Source of the DNA: Sambucus nigra | Lineage: Eukaryota > Streptophyta > Magnoliopsida > Dipsacales > Adoxaceae | Length of the DNA: 64,000 nucleotides | Direction: 5' to 3' | Assembly (NCBI GenBank): GCA_949130495.1 | Contig: OX422217.1 | Location: forward strand, 540,393,137-540,457,136 | Shown: positions 10,493 through 22,000 of the stretch, one piece after another | Numbering within the stretch: the first letter of the stretch is position 1 | How the letters are laid out: each line of letters opens with the position of its first letter | Notes under the pieces: model-generated | Seen by the model: only the letters and a program-made list of their open reading frames with translations | What the model was told of the DNA's origin: nothing | The model's database searches: none | Program-made: the position numbers and the translations under genes

Positions 10493-13354
10493 TCACCCGA
10501 CCCCACTCACGGGGTTCAATGCTCTCCTCGTCTCTCCCGTCTTCACATCGTAAACCAATAATTGGAACAAGTTGGGACCTCGCCCATAGATAAGGGAAAG
10601 ATCGGGAGACTCATTGTGACTATTTGAAAAGGGATCCATGTGATGCTTACTCAGAGCATGGCCTGCCTGCACCGAATTGGAGGGAACACCTAAGTTTCTT
10701 TCCATTTTTGGAATGCATGGGTCGCGCTCTAAGTCGGACGAAATACAACTTTTCTCCACAATTGCCTCCAAGACCTTAAGTGGTTTGGGTGGATGGTCAC
10801 AAAGAAGGAATTCATCTATTTTATCTTTTAATTTTCTTTCTTTTAAGTGACTACAAGAGTCCAATAGGGATTGGACTTCAACATTAAGGGTCTCTTCCAT
10901 CGGCCCAAATTCTTTTTCAAAATCTTTCATGCTCACGTCCCCTAATTCTCTCTCGCGAGTAATGCCTACATCCTCTCTCTCATGACTTGACACTAAATAG
11001 GCTTCTAAGGCATCTTCGCATAAATTTTTCTCAATGTTCTCTTCTACGATCTCTTCAATTAAGCTCACCGCGTGAAGATCATCTTATTTCCCTGCCTGTT
11101 GGGCTATATTGAAGATGTTAATCTCTATTGTCATGTTCCCAAAGGTGAGTTGCATCTTCCCATTTTGAGTATTAATTAGTGCATTATTCGTAACTAATAA
11201 TGGGCGCCCAAGAATGATGGGGACATGGTTACTCGAGGCGAAGGAGGGCTTTGTGTCCCAAATGACAAAATCTATCGGGAAGTAGAAAGTGTCCACTTGG
11301 ACTATCACGTCCTCAACTATACCCCTTGGTATCTTCACGGTTCGATCTGCTAATTGGAGAGTGGTCCTTGTGGTCTTAAGATCACCCAGATCAAGTTTCC
11401 TATAAATCAAATAGGGGAGGATATTGACACTCGCCCCCAAGTCGAGTAAGGCTTTTTCGAATGTATTCTCTCCAATGATGAAGGAGATGGTGGGTGCACC
11501 CGGATCTTTATATTTAGGTGGGAGATCGTCAAGAAGGACTGAGGTCACATTCTGTGCTAGAAATACGTTTTTCTTTACCTTCATCCTCCTCTTGGCTGTC
11601 AATAAGTCTTTTATGACTTTTGCATAGGCTGGAATTTGCCTTATTACATCGAGGAAAGGAAAGTTCAATTTCACGTTCTTAAGGACTTCTAGCACCTCGT
11701 CACTTATGGTCCTTTTATGGGCAGGAACGAATCTTTGAGGAAATGGCGCAACGGAGGGTGGTTTTACAATTACCTCGGGCTCATTGGTGTTTTCCTTTTC
11801 ACTCTCGTTCAAGGAGATATCTTCGGCCTCTTTCGTGCTGGGCAAATTCTCCTTATCTTTTGAAATGTCGTGTGGGGGAGGTGATAAATCAACAACTCTT
11901 CAACTACAAAGAGTGTTTACATATTGAAAATGCTCTTGCTGTTCTGTAGAGGTGGATCTAACACTAGGTTGACCTTAGGGAGGTCTTTGGCCTTGGGTAG
12001 GAAACTTGCCCTTCTCTTGGATACTCAACGAGGATTTCATCTTGGAGATGTTCACATTTATTTCGGCAAACATGCGTTCATATCTAGCATTGTTTGCACC
12101 TTGATAATTTATGAATTGGTTCATTATATCCTCAAGGTTCCTCCACGGTGGAGCTACATATGGAGCTGGAGGTGGTGGTGCTTGTTGGTATTGAGGAGGT
12201 GGTGGAGGTGGGACAACCTGTGAATGTGGGTTCATCGCAGCTTGTGGTTATCCGTAGTTGAAACCAGGATGGTTTCTCCATGAAGGGTTGTACGAGTTCC
12301 CATAGAGGGCATTAAAATTCCCCTGGAATCCTCCTATAGTATCCACCTGCTTGATGTGCATGTCCTTGTAGGCTGAAATCGTCGGGCATGCCTTTATAAA
12401 GTGGCCCGCCTCACAGCTAGAATACACTTTTTCTTTCGAACCACAGCTGGATCTGGAGATATCACTCAACCGACCGTCAAACCACTCTTTCATCTCCCTC
12501 TGAAACTGATCGAATTGATGATTTATTAAGGTATTGCTATCCAAATGGTATAGACCGGATGCAGTCAGAGTGATAGATGTTTATCTAGGTCGGGATTGGT
12601 TAGGATCAGATGTGTCCAATGATTGAGTAGTCTCTGTAACATACTTAAGATGGGCCTCGGCATCGCATGAGTTTAAATTCCAAAAAGGTCTTTCACACAT
12701 TATTTGCACAAGTTGTTTGGAAGCTAATGTCAGCCCATTATGGAAGAAAGAGATCACTAAGTGTTTATCAAAACCATGATGGGGACATGCGCTTACTAAC
12801 TCTTAAAAATGTTTCTAATACCTGTCAAAAGACTCATTATCATGTTGTTGGAAAGCTTGGATTTGAGTTTTGGCAGAGTTGGTCTTGTGCTGTTGATAGA
12901 ATTTTAAGATAAACTTGGATTGCATACCTCTCCAGGAAGTGACGGAGTTCGGGGGTAAAGACCATAGCTAGGTCTTGGCTTTATCCTTTAAGGAAAAAGG
13001 GAAAAGCTTTAGGCGAATGGTATCCTGCGTGCAAGCTTGATTGCTAAATGTATCACACGCATCTTCGAACTCACGGATATGAAGGTATGGTTTCTCCGAA
13101 TCCATGCCATGGAACGTAGGGAGAATCTGTATCATCCCATTTTGAAAGTGGAACTGATCGGCATTATACAGAAGTAAAATGCAACCAGGGGTGACAGTCC
13201 GCTCAGCAAAGAGTAAGTTTTTCATGGGACAATTGGGAAAATCTCCCTCTCCAGTGGCGAAACTCGCTGTGTCAGACATTGCACTCGCGCTCTCTTCAAA
13301 TGACTCTGTGTACTCACTCGGGGTCCTAGATGTGTGACTCGAGGATTGACTCAA
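10493..13354 (-). pseudogene. gag-protease of Athila-like element, broken by stops
   Basis: One reading frame, with about six internal stops and at least one phase change, covers a gag domain (PNCPMKNLLFAE near 13,200 and LPTFHGMDSEKPYLHIREFE near 13,100), a degenerate zinc-knuckle segment (CEAGHFIKAC, near 12,400) and a proline-rich stretch near 12,150. The protease (11,845-11,084) has active site DLGASVNILP in place of DTGA and the downstream IILGRPLL flap-type motif. The frame ends in the spacer that normally joins protease to RT (EIVEENIEKNLCEDALEAYL). It then goes straight to unrelated sequence, with no RT. Several stops are TAG where tryptophan is expected, for example after KDKAKT and in DRY*KHF. 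Gag would package the RNA and the protease cut the polyprotein; this copy cannot make either whole. Confidence 0.8.
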
Positions 13355-13604
13355 GGTGTAACTACCTATGGAGTGCTCGGGAGTAGGAAGTGGAACCCAG
13401 AATTATGGAACGCGAGGTTGGGGGGCTTTCAGAGTTATACTCAACAATCGGGTTTTCGTGGATTCTGGTTGGAGTATTATGAGGAGTCTGAGTATGTTCA
13501 GGATTTTGCATTAAAGGCTTTTGAGAGATGAAGATTTTTATCTTTTTTTTTAAATTTTTGGTCAAAGTTTTATATTGACTCGATCTAACCTAAGTCTACT
13601 TAAG

Positions 13605-13622
13605 TCCCCGGCAACGGTGCCA
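13605..13622 (-). promoter_or_regulatory. Primer binding site, tRNA-Asp type
   Basis: On the - strand it reads TGGCACCGTTGCCGGGGA, complementary (one or two changes) to the 3' end of plant tRNA-Asp, the usual Athila primer. It fixes the element's orientation and the inner LTR edge. Confidence 0.75.
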
Positions 13623-13624
13623 AA

Positions 13625-15299
13625 AACATAACGCGGCCACAAATTTGAATCTAGTGTGCGTACTATGTAGGCTCAAGTGCAAGCCTGTCGCTCAAGTAAT
13701 AATCTGATAAGTCGAGTATCGATCCCCAGGGAAACAGGACGAATAGATTTGTAACGACGTTGGAAAGATGGAGAAATCTAGCTTGGACTCTAAAAATAAC
13801 GAAAAGGTGAATTGGAATACGGGACAATTACAACTAGATGCAAATCTGAAAATGAGTAACTAATGAGACTATGGATAAATGAAATGCAATTACTCTAATT
13901 AAATAAGGAACTATTGACGGAAAGTTTTACTACTGAAATATGAAATGAGAACAATAGGTCGGGTTACAATCCCCCACACCCTAGTAGTTCACTTCGTAGG
14001 ATACTAGATTCGGAATTAAAACTTTAAATGAACTCGGTCTTTATTACTCCTAAGTATTACTTATATGAGGGATCGTAGCCCGCACAGTATGTAAGCAAAG
14101 GACGAATTAAAGCAGTGACGCAGTAACCAATACACGCGTCGCATTCTTAGGCATCCCGGTTACCTAGGGCAAACGAGATCAAAAGTCTTACAACGGTTGT
14201 ACCAGTTATACGACATGATTAATCTAAGATTGTAATTTGAAATTCTATTTCCACTATCGTGAATCACATCGGGTGGGGTTCATGGACCCCAACCCTTAGA
14301 AAATTAGCTAGACATAATGAACTTAGAGAAATACATGGTTTTAAGGAAGAAAACAATTAATCTAAAGCAACTAGTTGGAAAGAAATTTTCAGATTCAGAA
14401 TCAGCAATTAAACCTAATGAACAATTGAAATGAAAGGAAACGCTGTTACTTGAATTGAAAAAATTGAAGGCTTGAATCCTTACAGCAATGCGTTTTAATG
14501 AAAATTAGGGTTTTTTACTACAAAAACCCTCTACGCCTAATTAGCTAACCTAAAAATCGAACTCCCTGTCTTTGGGAACTAATCTGAATAAATAAGTACG
14601 AAATTTACAAGAGTTTGACTTCATTACAACTCTGAGAAAGAACAAAAAGAATTCGTAAAAATCCAATGCGGTCCAGACCGGTCGGGATAGGCGGTCCGGA
14701 TCGGCCCCTATTTTGAACAAGCGTTCCGAATCCTTTTTGGGAAAAAGGTCCGGATCGCTCCCCTTTTCCTTACAGCAATTATTTTACCAGGGGGGTCCAG
14801 ATCGGTCGCCCAAGGGTAGTCAGGATCGCCTAGATTTTCCATCCAGAGGATTTTTTAGGAGACTGGTCCAGATCCTTTTCTAGAAAAAGGTCCGGATCGC
14901 CTTGTATTTTATTACAAGGATCTTTCTCTTAATTCCTCTCAACTTCAAATCTTCATAACTTGTTCACCGTAGCTCGGATTATCTTGTCGTTTCTTCCGAT
15001 GCTCTTGAGATTAAATTCTCTTCAAATTTCTAGTGGCTTCGACTCTGGACGAAGGCTGTAAATTTATGAAATCGCCCTTTGACTTTCCTCCTTTGACTTT
15101 ATTCATTGTTTTTTCAGCTTCTTTCTTCCTCAATACTTCAAATGCCTGCAAAACTCATGAAAAATACACGAAACTAGATGTACTTGTTAGAAGGATTTAA
15201 TATCAAAAAAATGCGATAATTATACTCATTTTATGTCACTCGAGATACTAAAAGTCTCTAAATTAAGGGGCTAAATTCGGAAGAATTTGAGCCTAATCA
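13625..15299 (-). repeat. 5' LTR of Athila-like element, about 1.67 kb
   Basis: It extends from the primer site to about 15,299, where the - strand reads TGATTAGGCTCAAATTC. The stretch around 15,170-15,250 (ATAATTATCGCATTTTTTTGA and the ACTCGAGATAC region on +) is typical of these LTRs. The outer edge is inferred from a TG start only, because no second LTR copy is available for comparison. Confidence 0.5.
14669..14900. repeat. Cluster of GGTCCGGATCG motifs in Athila-like LTR
   Basis: At least six copies of GGTC(C/A)(G/A)GATCG or its close variants occur within 230 bp, several beside AGGTCCGGATC. TCCGGA is self-complementary, so the cluster can form nested hairpins. Confidence 0.75.
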
Positions 15300-15760
15300 C
15301 ATATAACATACAACCAATACTCATAAAAAATGATATAACGAAAGGAATAAAACCAGAGAATGTTCAAAATACACACACACATCAATACCATAGTCATATA
15401 GAAACGAATCCATTGATTTAACCTTTGGAATACTCCTTTATTCTACTCAGGTCAAATTATTTTTGATATCTGATTTACAAAAACAAAGAGAGAGATGAGA
15501 GTATACCTGATTTACAAAAGCATCATCAAATCAATACCTACAAAAACGAAACACAAAACGATATAAGCAAAAATAAACCCTAAATGTTGCAACACAAAAT
15601 AAGCATATTATAAAACCATAAACGATTTGAGCTTGATATGCTTAATCAGAAGCCCTACCTGAGATAGCTGCTAAAAAAATTATCTAAAACAATACAGAGA
15701 AACTGAATTGGTGTAGAGAGGGAGGACAAAGACAACTGAGCGGCGGGTAAAGGGGAGCGC
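15300..15760. other. Intergenic, no gene seen
   Basis: AT-rich sequence with a short CA tract near 15,371. No coding, LTR or repeat signal is convincing. It may belong to the interior of the element whose end lies at 15,974. Confidence 0.5.
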
Positions 15761-15799
15761 GGAAAACCTCAAAGAAGTATAATGACTTTTTTTAGGGTG

Positions 15800-15974
15800 T
15801 TTTATATTTTAGTAAGTGTACTCAATTTTGGCACACTTTTAAACAGTGCCAAATTTTGATACTGTTTTAAAGTATGCCAGATTGTCATTAAATCGTGCCA
15901 GAATTTGGCACAGTTTTAAGTTGTGCCATATTTTTAATGTCAGGGTGTGCCAAATTACTGTTTTTGATGTAGTG
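15800..15974. mobile_element. Probable CACTA-type transposon terminus (right end)
   Basis: The right edge reads CTGTTTTTGATGTAGTG, whose complement begins CACTACATCAAAAACAG, a CACTA-type terminal repeat. The 170 bp inside it holds five or six copies of (T)TGGCAC or its complement GTGCCA, alternating in orientation, as expected of subterminal transposase-binding repeats. No matching left end was found, so this is a fragment or a very large, split element. The subterminal motif differs from the two other CACTA ends in the window. Confidence 0.45.
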
Positions 15975-15975
15975 G

Positions 15976-16637
15976 TTTTCGTGGGGTATTTATAGTATAG
16001 CAGCAGGGTTGTTCATTGATAGAAGAAAGAGGTGGATTTGAATATAGTAGAATTTTCAACTTAAGTTTATGTTAATCACATGTGTGCATAGTGTACACAT
16101 ATGATTCTTGGTTGTTTGTGCTTAGGTGGGGGCTTATTTGGACAGGGGATTTTAATACATTAACAAATGTTTGGTGTTTGGTCCTTAGTTGGTCTTACAT
16201 TTACACTTATAGCCTTAAAAGTACACTTTTCATAAAGTATTGGTGTACTTTTATAATTTTAAGAAGTTTCAAGGGATGAAATTATGATTTTATGGTGGTT
16301 AAAGTCTAAAGGGTTAATTTGATATAAATTTGAGATTTAAGAGTGAAATATAAGTTAAGTTATGTTACTTTGAAATTTTTAGGGGCTATTTTATAATTAT
16401 TGAAACTTCAATAGGTCTAGGTCAATTCAGTAAAATTATAAGGCATCAAGTATAGTTTCTTTCTTCTTTAGAAGACTTTTGAATTTGAATATTTTATAAG
16501 GGTTAAAACAATTATCGTATGTGTTTAGGGTTGATTTTGAAAATCCAGGTTATTACAGAGGAGGACGTTGGCAGGAGTGGAGGAGAGAGACAGTGGCAGG
16601 GGTAGAGAAGTTGAGAGAGAGAACAAGCAACTGCTTT
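15976..16637. other. Unassigned sequence between two CACTA-type ends
   Basis: No coding region is supported. A purine-rich stretch (16,555-16,637) leads into the GA tract, as in the 5' region of the CACTA element at 45.75-45.87 kb, so it may be the start of the element ending at 16,964. Confidence 0.4.
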
Positions 16638-16640
16638 ATG

Positions 16641-16681
<41 letters not shown>
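16638..16681. repeat. (GA)n microsatellite
   Basis: About 22 GA dinucleotides. A GA tract sits at the equivalent place beside the CACTA end at 45.75-45.79 kb. Confidence 0.95.
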
Positions 16682-16686
<5 letters not shown>

Positions 16687-16738
16687 GTTGTTGTGAAATA
16701 GAGGTTGAGGAAATTAGGGCGTTTTGATTTTGGTAAGT

Positions 16739-16964
16739 TGTCACGGTCGTGTCAGGATCAAAGATCGTGATGATAAATAAATGTTGTCACGGTCTTTGAC
16801 CGTGACAACAATCTTGTCAAGGTCTTTGACCGTGACAAGTTATTATCAAGGTCGTGTCAGGGTTAAAGACTATGCAAAGGCTCTGTATTTTTTTGTCAAG
16901 TTTTTTTTTATCGTGACAACTCTTTGAGGGGGAAAGGTGATAAAAACCCGTTTTTGGTGTTGTG
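16739..16964. mobile_element. CACTA terminus sharing subterminal repeats with the 23-46 kb element
   Basis: The right edge reads CGTTTTTGGTGTTGTG, complement CACAACACCAAAAACG, matching the left terminus at 23,266 (CACAACACCAAAT). Inside lie six or so copies of the palindromic unit TGTCACGGTC...GACCGTGACA, also present at both ends of the large CACTA element. This is therefore a second member of the same family, either a fragment or one with an unrecognised left end. The candidate 3 bp target duplication cannot be verified. Confidence 0.6.
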
Positions 16965-17199
16965 GATGCTAACATTTCAGGATTAGTTTCTAACTCTTTG
17001 TCTATTACCAATAAAAAGGGGGGAAACATATTGAGAAGAGTTTTTATGTTTTCTTTAAACTCCAATGTGAGTCACCCTATATGATGAAGACTTTTAGTTG
17101 AAAATAATGTGTTACAAGTGTCTTTCCTTTTCGGGTTTAGGAGTGCATTAGTAGAACTTATCTTAGGGTTTTGTTTTCAGTTTATGTTTGTACCGAAAT

Positions 17200-17720
17200 A
17201 TCCAAAGGGGGATATTTGTAAGAGCAAGTTTTATGATTGCTCATCATTTGTTAGGGGTTTGTTGAAGGATGAAGACATGTTCAAGCAATCAAACTTATAG
17301 AGAATCAAAAGTTCCAAGTATTCACAAGTATTTTACTCATTGTTTCATACTCACAACCCACTATTGTGACTTTATATTGGTAACTTTGATCATTTCCAGA
17401 GGTTACACGTTTTGTATATCTTATTGAATACTGAGGATCCCTTAGAGAAGTAAATCAGTTACTTCCCAATATCCTTTGGATTGTTGACAACGGTTGCAAT
17501 ACCTTAGACTCTCTCGACCAAAGCTCAAGTGGTCTTGTAATAACTCTTTTACAATCTAACAAACAATACAACACCTTTGACAATGGACGTAGGACCCTCT
17601 GTTTATGTACGAATCACTTTAAACTATTCTTACACTTTGATAGTCATCTCAATTTACCTGTCCGAGGTCAAGAGGGGAGCACCTGTGGGTATAAAGTCAT
17701 TTACGATTTCTACACCCATA
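17200..17720 (+). repeat. Probable Copia 3' LTR fragment with polypurine tract
   Basis: CCAAAGGGGGATAT (17,201-17,215) followed by TGTAAGAGCAAG is the classic Copia polypurine tract and LTR start. The LTR would run to about 17,717 (ACCCATAACA), giving TG...CA ends and about 500 bp. Upstream internal sequence is short and interrupted by the CACTA end at 16,964. There is no second LTR in the window, so the right edge is a guess. Confidence 0.5.
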
Positions 17721-18640
17721 ACAAAAACATATATACACACACATAAGCATACATATCTTTTTTTTTTCTAATTTATATTCATGTAAGCAAATTTACTAAT
17801 AGGGTATGTCCTTATATAATAGGGGGTATTCATCCAAAATCTTATCACTCTTTCTTCTTTGATCCTAAATCCTTAAAAAAAATTGTTACTAATAGGGTAT
17901 GTCCTTATGTATGTATATATGTATGTATACATTTATTTATCATGTATGTATGTAAGTTTTATGTATGGGTATTTTTATATATATTATATGTACATATATA
18001 GTATAATATATACACATATGTTTACTAATTTTGTGCGTGTTAATTTTTAATTTTTGAGAAAATTAAATTTAAAAAAATACTAAACGCGCATTAATATTTG
18101 TAAACCCAAAAAATAGAATCAAAAGCTGTATTTAAAAATAATTTTTCAATCAATTTTTTTGAATACATAGCCAAATGAGCTCTGATTTCCTCTAAAAATT
18201 AAGTATATATATGAATATGCCTACATATGTATAAGTGTATATGTACATATATTTTTTTTATTAGATTTATTCCACAAAACAAGAAAGATTTATTTCCAAG
18301 ATAAAAGGTCCCACGAATTAATGATAAAGACTTTTGTTCTTTTCTTCCTGCTTGCGGAGAGTATATTAGTTGAAGGCCCACGCCCCTTAAAAACCATGTC
18401 CGTTTATGCTTTGTTCCCGTGAACTCATAAATTTATGTCAAAGGAAGACTTTGTTCCTAATTTATCGTTCACTCCTTGACTTACGCAGTTGATAATATCT
18501 TAATCCCACACTCGTAAGCTACTGCTACACCATTACTTTTTTTAAGTAAGATAAAAGTGGTAGTGGCCCACGTCAACAAACCAAGATTATTACATCTGTC
18601 TAATTTCGTAATGATTTATGCACCCCTCAATACTTGACTT
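17721..18640. other. AT-rich 5' flank of the propeller gene
   Basis: It contains repeated GGGTATGTCCTTAT (two copies near 17,801 and 17,897) and runs of ATGTATGTAT near 17,900-18,010. No coding sequence is supported. ACGT-core motifs (CCCACGTCAAC near 18,568 and GGCCACGTTGG near 18,641) lie in the proximal promoter region. Confidence 0.6.
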
Positions 18641-18652
18641 GGCCACGTTGGT

Positions 18653-18660
18653 TATAAATA
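18653..18660 (+). promoter_or_regulatory. TATA box of the propeller gene
   Basis: TATAAATA lies 153 bp upstream of the start codon, with a GGCCACGTTGG element just before it. Transcription would begin about 25-35 bp downstream, leaving a leader of roughly 120 bases. Confidence 0.7.
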
Positions 18661-18812
18661 GTTGGATGCTCTGTTTCGAAACAGAGTTTGTTTTCTATTT
18701 TTGTGCTGTTTCTGCTGTTGTTATTAATCACGTTTAGAAGCAAAAAAACAAGCAGCTAAGGTGACATTCCCAGGCCCTTTATTACCCGAATTTGGTGACT
18801 TAGAAATCTTAA

Positions 18813-21449
18813 ATGGCAGAAAAGAGAGGTAGCATAGCCTTCTCAGCAACCTATCGACCACCAGTGCCATTAGACATATTCTCGTGCCCAATTTCACCAA
18901 CGTCTAAACAAGATGAGCTCCACATGAGTGATGGAAACTCCTACAATTACAACGGCCAAATAATTCCACCAACTGCTCTAAAAAAAATTCTCAAGCGCCC
19001 AAAATTAGCTTCCCAAGCCAAAGATGCTGATGTGGATTCTGGTCGTGTTTCGGGCATGGTTTTTGTGTCCGAACGGGGCAACCTCGAAACGCTTCACATA
19101 GGTCTCCATTTCAATGACAACACACCAACAGTGAAAGTGTTTAGTTTTGCTGATGTTTTTGGAACATTTGATGGTGTTCGCATGGAAGACAGTGGTTGCA
19201 TTGCTGGTGATTATCTTGTTTATGTCTCCACCATGAAGTCCGCGGAACGTCGTCAGCCCTGGACTGCCGTTTACAAAACCAATCTTATCACTGGAAAAAC
19301 CGAACGCCTCACCCTAACAGGCCAAGCTGACTTAAGCCCCTCGGTCTCACCATCCGGAAAGAAGATAGCAGTGGCGTCCTTCCAGAGAAAGGGTGGATGG
19401 GATGGGGAGATAGAAGATTTAAAGACCTCAATTGTTGTGATGAACGTAGAGAGGCCCTTCGAGCGCAAGCTGGTTGTAAGGAATGGTGGGTGGCCGACGT
19501 GGGGAAGTGATGACGTCATATTTTTCCACCGCAAGGTTGGGGAATTTTGGGGTGTGTTTCGAGCCGACATTAGGAATGGTTTGGCATTAGAAACCCCTCG
19601 TGTAACCCCGGATGGAATTCATGCGATAACTCCCGCAGCCATCAACGCCACAAAAGTGGTCGTGGCAACTATTCGTGAGAAGTCAGACTTAAACTTGAGT
19701 GACGTCCGTGTAAAAGCACAGTATCGACACATTGAGATTTTTTATTCCACTGGACAACAACAAAACATACAAATCACTCAAAAAACCATACCAAAGGCTG
19801 ACCATTTCAACCCCTTTGTGATAGATGGTGGGAAGCGCATCGGTTACCATCGTTGCAAGAACGAACTTCTCAAGGTACCAACCACTTTTTGAACTTTGAA
19901 TTCATTTTATAGCCATGTTTAACTTAAGAGCCTACTGCAATTGTTACTTATGATAGAGTGGAGACGATATCCAAAGACAGTTCCACAAGCTCAACTCTCC
20001 ATATCCGGATGTAGGACTATTTAGGGTGCCGGGAGTGTTTCCAACATTTTCCAAAGATGGCTCCAAGCTTGCCTTCGTTGACAATGAGTTCAAGGCCGTG
20101 TGGGTAGCCGATAGCAAAGGGTTGCGTATTGTGTACGAGGTATAGCAAGAATATTGTATTAATGCGCAATTGTATATATCATGGATAGCTGATGAGTTTT
20201 CTTCATGTAGACGAGAGGCCCGGACAACATCTTCTCACCAATTTGGAATGAAGATCCACAAAAGGATATACTGTATGTATGCATGGGACCTTCTTTTCGC
20301 GCTGACAAAAGACTAGATATTTGTGCTATCCCTGCCGTGGCCAATCGTAAACAACATCGTCGACAACTCACAAAAGCTTTCAATAATGCCTCTCCATCCA
20401 CTAATCCAGACGGTAACTTCCTACTTGTTCCTTATGATTCCTTTCCAAATACCAATTATTATTGAAAATTATATACTTGGCTCCTCGCTGAGCTAATTTG
20501 TTGTTTAAGAATTAGTGGAGGACTCGGTTTATCCATTAAGTAATTTAAATTTTTTATTAACTTAATGATGAGTCCCACTTTAAGTTCAATTAATAAAATG
20601 AATCCTTTTACATTGTTTCACCAATCCTTAGGAAACCCATTGGCAAAGTCAGAAACTAAGTATTGTTCATTATAATATGCTTTTGAATGACAAAAAATCC
20701 TTTATTATAATATAGTTTCCAATATTTGTACGGATGGGTTAAAAACTGTAACAGGAACAAAATTAGTTTTTCGATCTACAAGAGATGGAGGGGATAAAAG
20801 ATACAAGAATCTATACATAATGGAGGACGTACAATTAGGGGACTTTGGAGAAGGCAAAATAACTAGGCTAACAAATGGGCCTTGGATTGACACACACTGT
20901 CAATGGTCCCCAAGGGGAGATTGGATAGTATTCTCGTCAACCCGCGACAAGCCTAAAGATGCACCAGAAAGTGACAATAATCTTGACCCAGGATACTTTG
21001 CAGTGTTTCTAACGAAGGCGAACGATCCGTTAGTGGTGGTAAGAGTGATAGGAAGTGGAAGTGATCTTGCAGGGCATGTGAACCATCCATTCTTCAGTCC
21101 AGATGGAAAGAGCGTTGTTGTAACTTCGGATCTTGCTGCAGTGTCTGTTGATCCCATATCTTTGCCTCTCTTCATGCACTCTGTGAGGCCTTATGGAGAT
21201 ATCTTCACTTTCGACATTGACCCGGATGACATAAATAAGAACAAGAATGTGAAGAAGTTCAATCGTATCACACATAGTAGATATGAGAATTCCACTGCTA
21301 CTTGGACCATGTTCTCAACTCGGGATCCGAATGCAACATGGAACCTACTTTTAAACAAAGCCTACACTCCGTCATGCCCTTATGCACATCGTGATGGAGG
21401 AGAAAGTTGGCACATGACTGGCCACCTCTGCATCCCAAAAAGATGTTGA
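18813..21449 (+). CDS. DPP6 N-terminal domain-like / TolB-type beta-propeller protein
   Basis: Four exons join in frame: 18,813-19,874, 19,957-20,139, 20,211-20,412 and 20,755-21,449, with GT-AG introns of 82, 71 and 342 bp, giving 713 codons. The product resembles the plant DPP6-N-like proteins of the Arabidopsis At1g21670/At1g21680 type, which carry PD40/WD40-like propeller repeats but no peptidase domain. Visible motifs are SPSVSPSGKKIAVAS (about residue 170), GGWPTWGSDDVIFFHRK (about 225), the exon 2 segment FPTFSKDGSKLAFVDNEFK, HCQWSPRGDWIVFSS (about 531) and HPFFSPDGKSVVVTSD (about 587); it ends HLCIPKRC. There is no signal peptide or membrane helix. The start is the first ATG after a TATA box and a roughly 120 base leader. 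All splice sites are canonical and no stop is seen, so it is probably functional. Its molecular role is unknown in the family. Confidence 0.9.
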
Positions 21450-21538
21450 TTGCCTTTGTGATCCTATCAAAGTTGGCACATGACTGGCCACCTCTGTATC
21501 CCAAAATGATATTGATTGCCTTTGTGTTCCTATATACA
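21402..21538 (+). repeat. 68 bp tandem duplication covering the stop codon region
   Basis: AGTTGGCACATGACTGGCCA begins both copies (about 21,402 and 21,470). The first copy encodes the last residues of the propeller protein and the stop. The second lies in the 3' UTR with a few substitutions and its own in-frame stop after the CIPK equivalent. Confidence 0.85.
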
Positions 21539-21585
21539 TGTCTTCTTTTCATCTTGTATGCTTTCATTTGATGCTAAATTGTTGG

Positions 21586-21591
21586 AATAAA
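21586..21591 (+). terminator. Poly(A) signal of the propeller gene
   Basis: AATAAA lies 137 bp after the stop codon on the coding strand. Confidence 0.55.
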
Positions 21592-21699
21592 TCAATTCAA
21601 GTGCCTCTTAGACTATGATAAGTGGCAAACCTCAATATGCACTATGTGATGTGGTAAGCCACTTCTACGATTTTTAAGGTTTATTTCTTTAGGTGGTTT

Positions 21700-21967
21700 A
21701 GGTTTTAGTACATTTTCCCCATTGCTTTCTCTAATTGGCTAGTTTTAACTGTTTCCCGGATCAATTGTGTGATCCTGGTTGTTCCACCGAGTGTGTGACC
21801 ATGTATGTTTTGTAAAATTTATAAATTGAGTTTAAGTGTGTTGTTTCAAATAACCAATAACAAGAGAAATTAACATTCTACAAAACACTTGTCCTCTATT
21901 AGTTCTTGTCTTTGAGAGAGTGTGATATAGTTTAAAACAGAAAGTTTGGTATCAATCCTTGAATACC
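21700..21967 (+). repeat. Part of the 5' LTR of an old Copia element
   Basis: It precedes a degenerate tRNA-Met-type primer site (TGGTTTTAGAGC at 21,974-21,985, expected TGGTATCAGAGC) and the gag start at 22,001. The LTR left edge cannot be set because no second LTR copy was found. Confidence 0.45.
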
Positions 21968-22000
21968 AACAAAGTGGTTTTAGAGCTATTTCCAGTTTGT

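Larger units (their letters stand above)
9650..15299 (-). mobile_element. Athila-like Gypsy element lacking RT/integrase, 3' LTR not found
   Basis: Read on the - strand the order is: LTR (about 15,299-13,625), tRNA-Asp-type primer site, broken gag-protease frame (13,354-10,493), then a non-coding 3' region. A segment near 10,285-10,330 resembles the post-pol TTGAGGACAATGCAAAAGTC run followed by a purine tract that Athila-type elements carry. Reverse transcriptase, RNase H and integrase are absent between them, so this is a deletion derivative or a non-autonomous member. I could not find the 3' LTR, and the left edge is placed where recognisable internal sequence stops. The outer edges are approximate. 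Confidence 0.6.

Noticed and set aside
16521..16744. Small ORFs on both strands around 16.5-16.7 kb
   Set aside because: They are created by the GA microsatellite (RERERE / SLSLSL).
19271..21275. - strand ORFs inside the propeller gene
   Set aside because: They overlap well-supported coding exons and show no family features.
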